DNA from: an uncultured Acetatifactor sp.
GTDB taxonomy: Bacteria; Bacillota; Clostridia; Lachnospirales; Lachnospiraceae
Direction of reading: 5' to 3'
NCBI GenBank assembly: GCA_910589655.1
Contig: CAJUTJ010000015.1
Coordinates: forward strand, 4,938 to 68,937
Length of the DNA stretch: 64,000 bases
The number at the start of each line of letters is the position of its first letter. Position 1 is the stretch's first letter. The notes below the pieces were generated by a model. It had not been told where the DNA came from. It ran no database searches and worked only from the letters and a program-made list of their open reading frames with translations. Position numbers and translations under genes: made by a program. This document shows, piece after piece, positions 63,153 to 64,000 of the stretch.

Positions 63153-63851
63153 ATGAGTAAAATAGGTATTATCGGTGCTATGGAGTTAGAAGTGGAGACA
63201 TTAAAATCTAAAATGACTGTCTCACGGATTGTTAAAAAGGCCGGCATGGAATTCTATGACGGCAGCCTCAACGGCGCACAGGCAGTCATTGTGCGAAGCG
63301 GTGTGGGCAAAGTAAATGCCGCACTCTGTGTACAGATTCTGGTTGATCTCTTTGAAGTCACTCATATCATTAACACCGGTGTGGCCGGCTCTTTAAACGC
63401 AAAATTGGATATCGGTGACATACTGATCTCAAAAGATGCCATTCATCATGACGTGGATGCAACCATTTTCGGCTATCAGCCCGGGGAAGTGCCCCAGCTG
63501 GGACTCCGGGAATTCCCTGCGGATGAAGCTTTAATACGGCTGGCAAAGACTTCCTGTGAAAAAGTGAATTCCGACTGTCACGCCGTGGTAGGTCGTGTGG
63601 TCAGCGGTGATCAATTTATTTCCAGCAAATCGGTAAAGGAAAAACTGATCGCCGACTTTCAGGGCGACTGTGCGGAGATGGAGGGCACTGCCGTAGCCCA
63701 TGGAGCTTATTTAAATCATGTACCTTTCGTTATCATCCGCGCCATATCCGACAAAGCCGACGACAGCGCGGAAATGGATTACCCCACCTTTGAGAAAGCT
63801 GCCGCACTCCGCTCCGCAGCTCTGGTGGAAGACATGGCGGCTTCTATCTAA
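63153..63851 (+). CDS. mtnN: 5'-methylthioadenosine/S-adenosylhomocysteine nucleosidase
   Basis: Hydrolyses S-adenosylhomocysteine and methylthioadenosine to adenine and the ribosyl product, feeding LuxS. 232 residues. Starts MSKIGIIGAMELEVETL; substrate-binding VSGDQFISS, MEGTAVAHGAY with the catalytic Glu, and IRAISDKADD with the catalytic Asp. I take the ATG at 63153; its leader AAAGGCATGGTTATTATT resembles the end of leader L, and an ATG 12 bases earlier is a possible alternative. The frame is open 49 codons upstream without a good site. Confidence 0.95.
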   Translation: MSKIGIIGAMELEVETLKSKMTVSRIVKKAGMEFYDGSLNGAQAVIVRSGVGKVNAALCVQILVDLFEVTHIINTGVAGSLNAKLDIGDILISKDAIHHDVDATIFGYQPGEVPQLGLREFPADEALIRLAKTSCEKVNSDCHAVVGRVVSGDQFISSKSVKEKLIADFQGDCAEMEGTAVAHGAYLNHVPFVIIRAISDKADDSAEMDYPTFEKAAALRSAALVEDMAASI

Positions 63852-63864
63852 GAGCAAAATTTCT

Positions 63865-64000
63865 AGTACAACGAATAATTAATTTCTGATACATTGGCGC
63901 AGAATGATTATTTCATATGCAAGGCGGAGGAATGAGGCGTAGCGGTGGCTACGTCGATTGACGACAACGAAGCAGATGAAAAATCAGACAAGCCAAGGTG
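63865..64000. mobile_element. MITE-like element G, copy 2 (inverse orientation, cut by window edge)
   Basis: Matches the reverse complement of 32421-32580: AGTACAACGAATAAT end, CATATGCAAGGCGGAGG, AATGAGGCGTAGCGGTGGCTACG, GATTGACGACAACG. The core is almost identical and the ends more diverged. It starts 14 bases after the mtnN stop and runs off the right edge. Confidence 0.82.

Overview
The window looks like a chromosomal segment of a gut Lachnospiraceae (Clostridium cluster XIVa, Firmicutes). Support: an hrcA-grpE-dnaK-dnaJ operon with a perfect CIRCE operator, a uvrC-hprK-ROK kinase-murB-rapZ-whiA-HPr-like block, LplB/LplC-type oligosaccharide ABC transporters with a membrane-bound AraC sensor, consensus sigma-A promoters with 17-base spacers, strong GGAGG ribosome binding sites and medium GC. 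The family assignment is inference; no rRNA or tRNA gene is present to fix the species.

Layout. 1-8.7 kb: 5' part of prmA, a repeat array, an O-antigen-ligase-like membrane protein, dnaJ, dnaK, grpE, hrcA and a Lys/Ala-rich DUF6465-type protein. 9-20 kb: uppP, patatin-like lipase, PLP aminotransferase, glpK, a hypothetical gene overlapping a polysaccharide deacetylase, the hflK-hflC pair, an orphan flagellin-like gene and an aldo/keto reductase. 20.5-28 kb: cysteine hydrolase, MATE transporter, an exosortase-like gene paired with a secreted VIT/VWA protein carrying a matching C-terminal sorting tail, and dcd. 28.6-32.3 kb: helD, a GNAT acetyltransferase overlapping its 3' end, and a cyclophilin. 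32.8-46.5 kb: a glycan-utilisation locus (ankyrin-GH43 fusion, AraC sensor, GH95, ABC transporter, second solute-binding lipoprotein and a companion lipoprotein). 47-58.7 kb: class II aldolase, lipid kinase, a Crh-like HPr with Asp at position 15, whiA, rapZ, murB, ROK glucokinase, hprK, uvrC, a Ser-rich amidase and a NUDIX-GNAT fusion. 59-64 kb: a PocR/histidine-kinase-like protein with a GGDEF-EAL protein, then luxS and mtnN of the activated methyl cycle.

The most unusual content is intergenic. Many gaps between co-directional genes are filled by modular RNA-hairpin arrays. I call the modules: cassettes A, C and D (long hairpins; C and D start GTGTGAA, and all end in TTCACAC), linker B (GTAAGAATC-type hairpin, a conserved core around TTGCACC..TTCAT..ATTGTTTGTGCCG, and a GGC/GCC hairpin), and leader L (hairpin, TGATTTGAG-like spacer, GC hairpin, then the Shine-Dalgarno and start codon of the next gene). 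Stem sequences differ between copies while pairing is kept, so the RNA fold appears to be what is conserved. Arrays often begin inside the last codons of the upstream gene and end at the ribosome binding site of the next. Three unrelated genes (helD, the Crh-like HPr gene and luxS) carry the same D+L leader. Separate families are E (about 133 bp, GTTACTGTTCAC ends), F (70-bp direct repeat) and G (160-bp MITE-like element). A second highlight is the two-gene exosortase/VIT sorting system.
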